A stretch of DNA of 8,031 nucleotides from Proteobacteria bacterium UBA7821 (GTDB lineage Bacteria > Pseudomonadota > Gammaproteobacteria > Comchoanobacterales > Comchoanobacteraceae): the NCBI GenBank assembly GCA_002480165.1, contig DLBP01000007.1, positions 1 through 8,031 on the forward strand, in the 5' to 3' direction. Shown here piece by piece: positions 7,688 through 8,031 of this stretch; positions within the stretch are counted from its first letter, which is position 1, and every line of letters begins with the position of its first letter. The notes beneath the pieces are model-generated. The model did no database searches, was not told the origin of the DNA, and saw nothing but the letters and a program-made list of their open reading frames with translations. Both the position numbers and the translations under genes were made by a program.

Positions 7688-8031
7688 TCACTCAACACCA
7701 TGGTTATCACTTGGTTCGGTGAAGTCAAGTTTTTTAATGTCTCTAAAGTCGTCTTCAGCCCACTTTCTCATTGACAGAGCCAGCTGTTGATCGAGGGATT
7801 GATGACTATTACGTCCAATGAATACAAGAGGGGTTCGCTGATGTTAAATTCATCGGCAACTCTCGATCTTCAATATTTAAATTGGGGGCGTCTAATGCGA
7901 TTGATCATGTACATTCCTAGACAAATCAGGTATATGAGCCTCTCATAGATAGGTAGATCACTCAATGATTCATAATCAACACTCGATGTTTTTTCTTTTT
8001 ATTTAGTCTTAAATCGACAAATGGTATTGAC
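7688..8031 (-). pseudogene. Possible decayed gene with three homopolymer frame changes
   Basis: No intact gene is seen here, but protein-like sequence passes through three minus-strand frames. From the right edge one frame reads S-I-P-F-V-D-L-R-L-N-K-K-K-K and enters an A-rich run near 7989-8000. The next frame (about 7998-7884) reads DYESLSDLPIYERL, then a hydrophobic LIYLICLGMYMINRIRRP. At a CCCCC run (7888-7884) it gives way to PNLNIEDRELPMNLTSANP. At a CCCC run (7833-7830) it gives way to LVFIGRNSHQSLDQQLALS and a charged segment including RKWAEDDFRDIKKLDF, ending at TGA (7690-7688). The two C-run shifts fit one extra C each; the A-run shift fits one missing A. Each open piece is only about 35-50 codons, so chance is not excluded. 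I do not recognise the family. It could be a true pseudogene or homopolymer sequencing error. The 118 bases between it and the 93-residue gene hold only the palindrome. Confidence 0.4.

Noticed and set aside
7670..7774. Plus-strand open frame of 34 codons beginning MTTEIPSLNT
   Set aside because: It is very short, has a poor ribosome site, and lies opposite the more protein-like minus-strand segment containing KWAEDDF.

Overview
The window looks like a gammaproteobacterial chromosome segment with moderate to low GC. MnmE, TrxB and RpiA carry the sequence features of the proteobacterial families, and RpiA keeps its catalytic residues at the same positions as the E. coli enzyme. The low GC, a YhhQ-type importer and decaying DNA at the right end would fit a host-associated lineage such as the Legionellales. 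That placement is an inference and I cannot name a genus.

Positions 1-4160 hold a tightly packed minus-strand run of five genes, in transcription order SDR oxidoreductase, mnmE, trxB, rpiA and msrA (msrA runs off the left edge). Gaps are 20 bases (SDR-mnmE), 86 bases (mnmE-trxB) and 6 bases (trxB-rpiA), and the rpiA stop overlaps the msrA start by one base (TAGTG). The products cover an unassigned NAD(P)-dependent dehydrogenase, tRNA wobble-uridine modification, thioredoxin reduction, the pentose phosphate pathway and methionine sulfoxide repair. TrxB and MsrA belong together functionally, because MsrA is recycled by thioredoxin. Ribosome-binding sites argue for shorter proteins than the longest open frames for SDR (TTG start at 4160), mnmE (3423) and trxB (1990).

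A 59-base divergent intergenic region (4161-4219) carries a good sigma70-type promoter to the right and a weaker candidate to the left. To its right on the plus strand lie a Bcr/CflA-like MFS transporter (4220-5377), a YhhQ-family queuosine-precursor transporter (5426-6034), and an unrecognised protein of 205 residues with two N-terminal membrane segments (6110-6727), which has its own promoter-like sequence and Shine-Dalgarno site.

Positions 6728-7287 contain no convincing gene but hold the most unusual structure in the window: a direct-repeat array with a period of exactly 177 bp. It has two full units, a 119-bp third unit and a diverged remnant upstream. Each full unit has a long hairpin and a second stem-loop. 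In the second stem-loop, copies 1 and 2 differ by a compensatory base-pair change. The array sits between two convergent genes, the 205-residue protein and a 93-residue minus-strand membrane-protein candidate (7288-7569). The right end (7688-8031) looks like a decaying minus-strand gene whose frame passes through three homopolymer runs.
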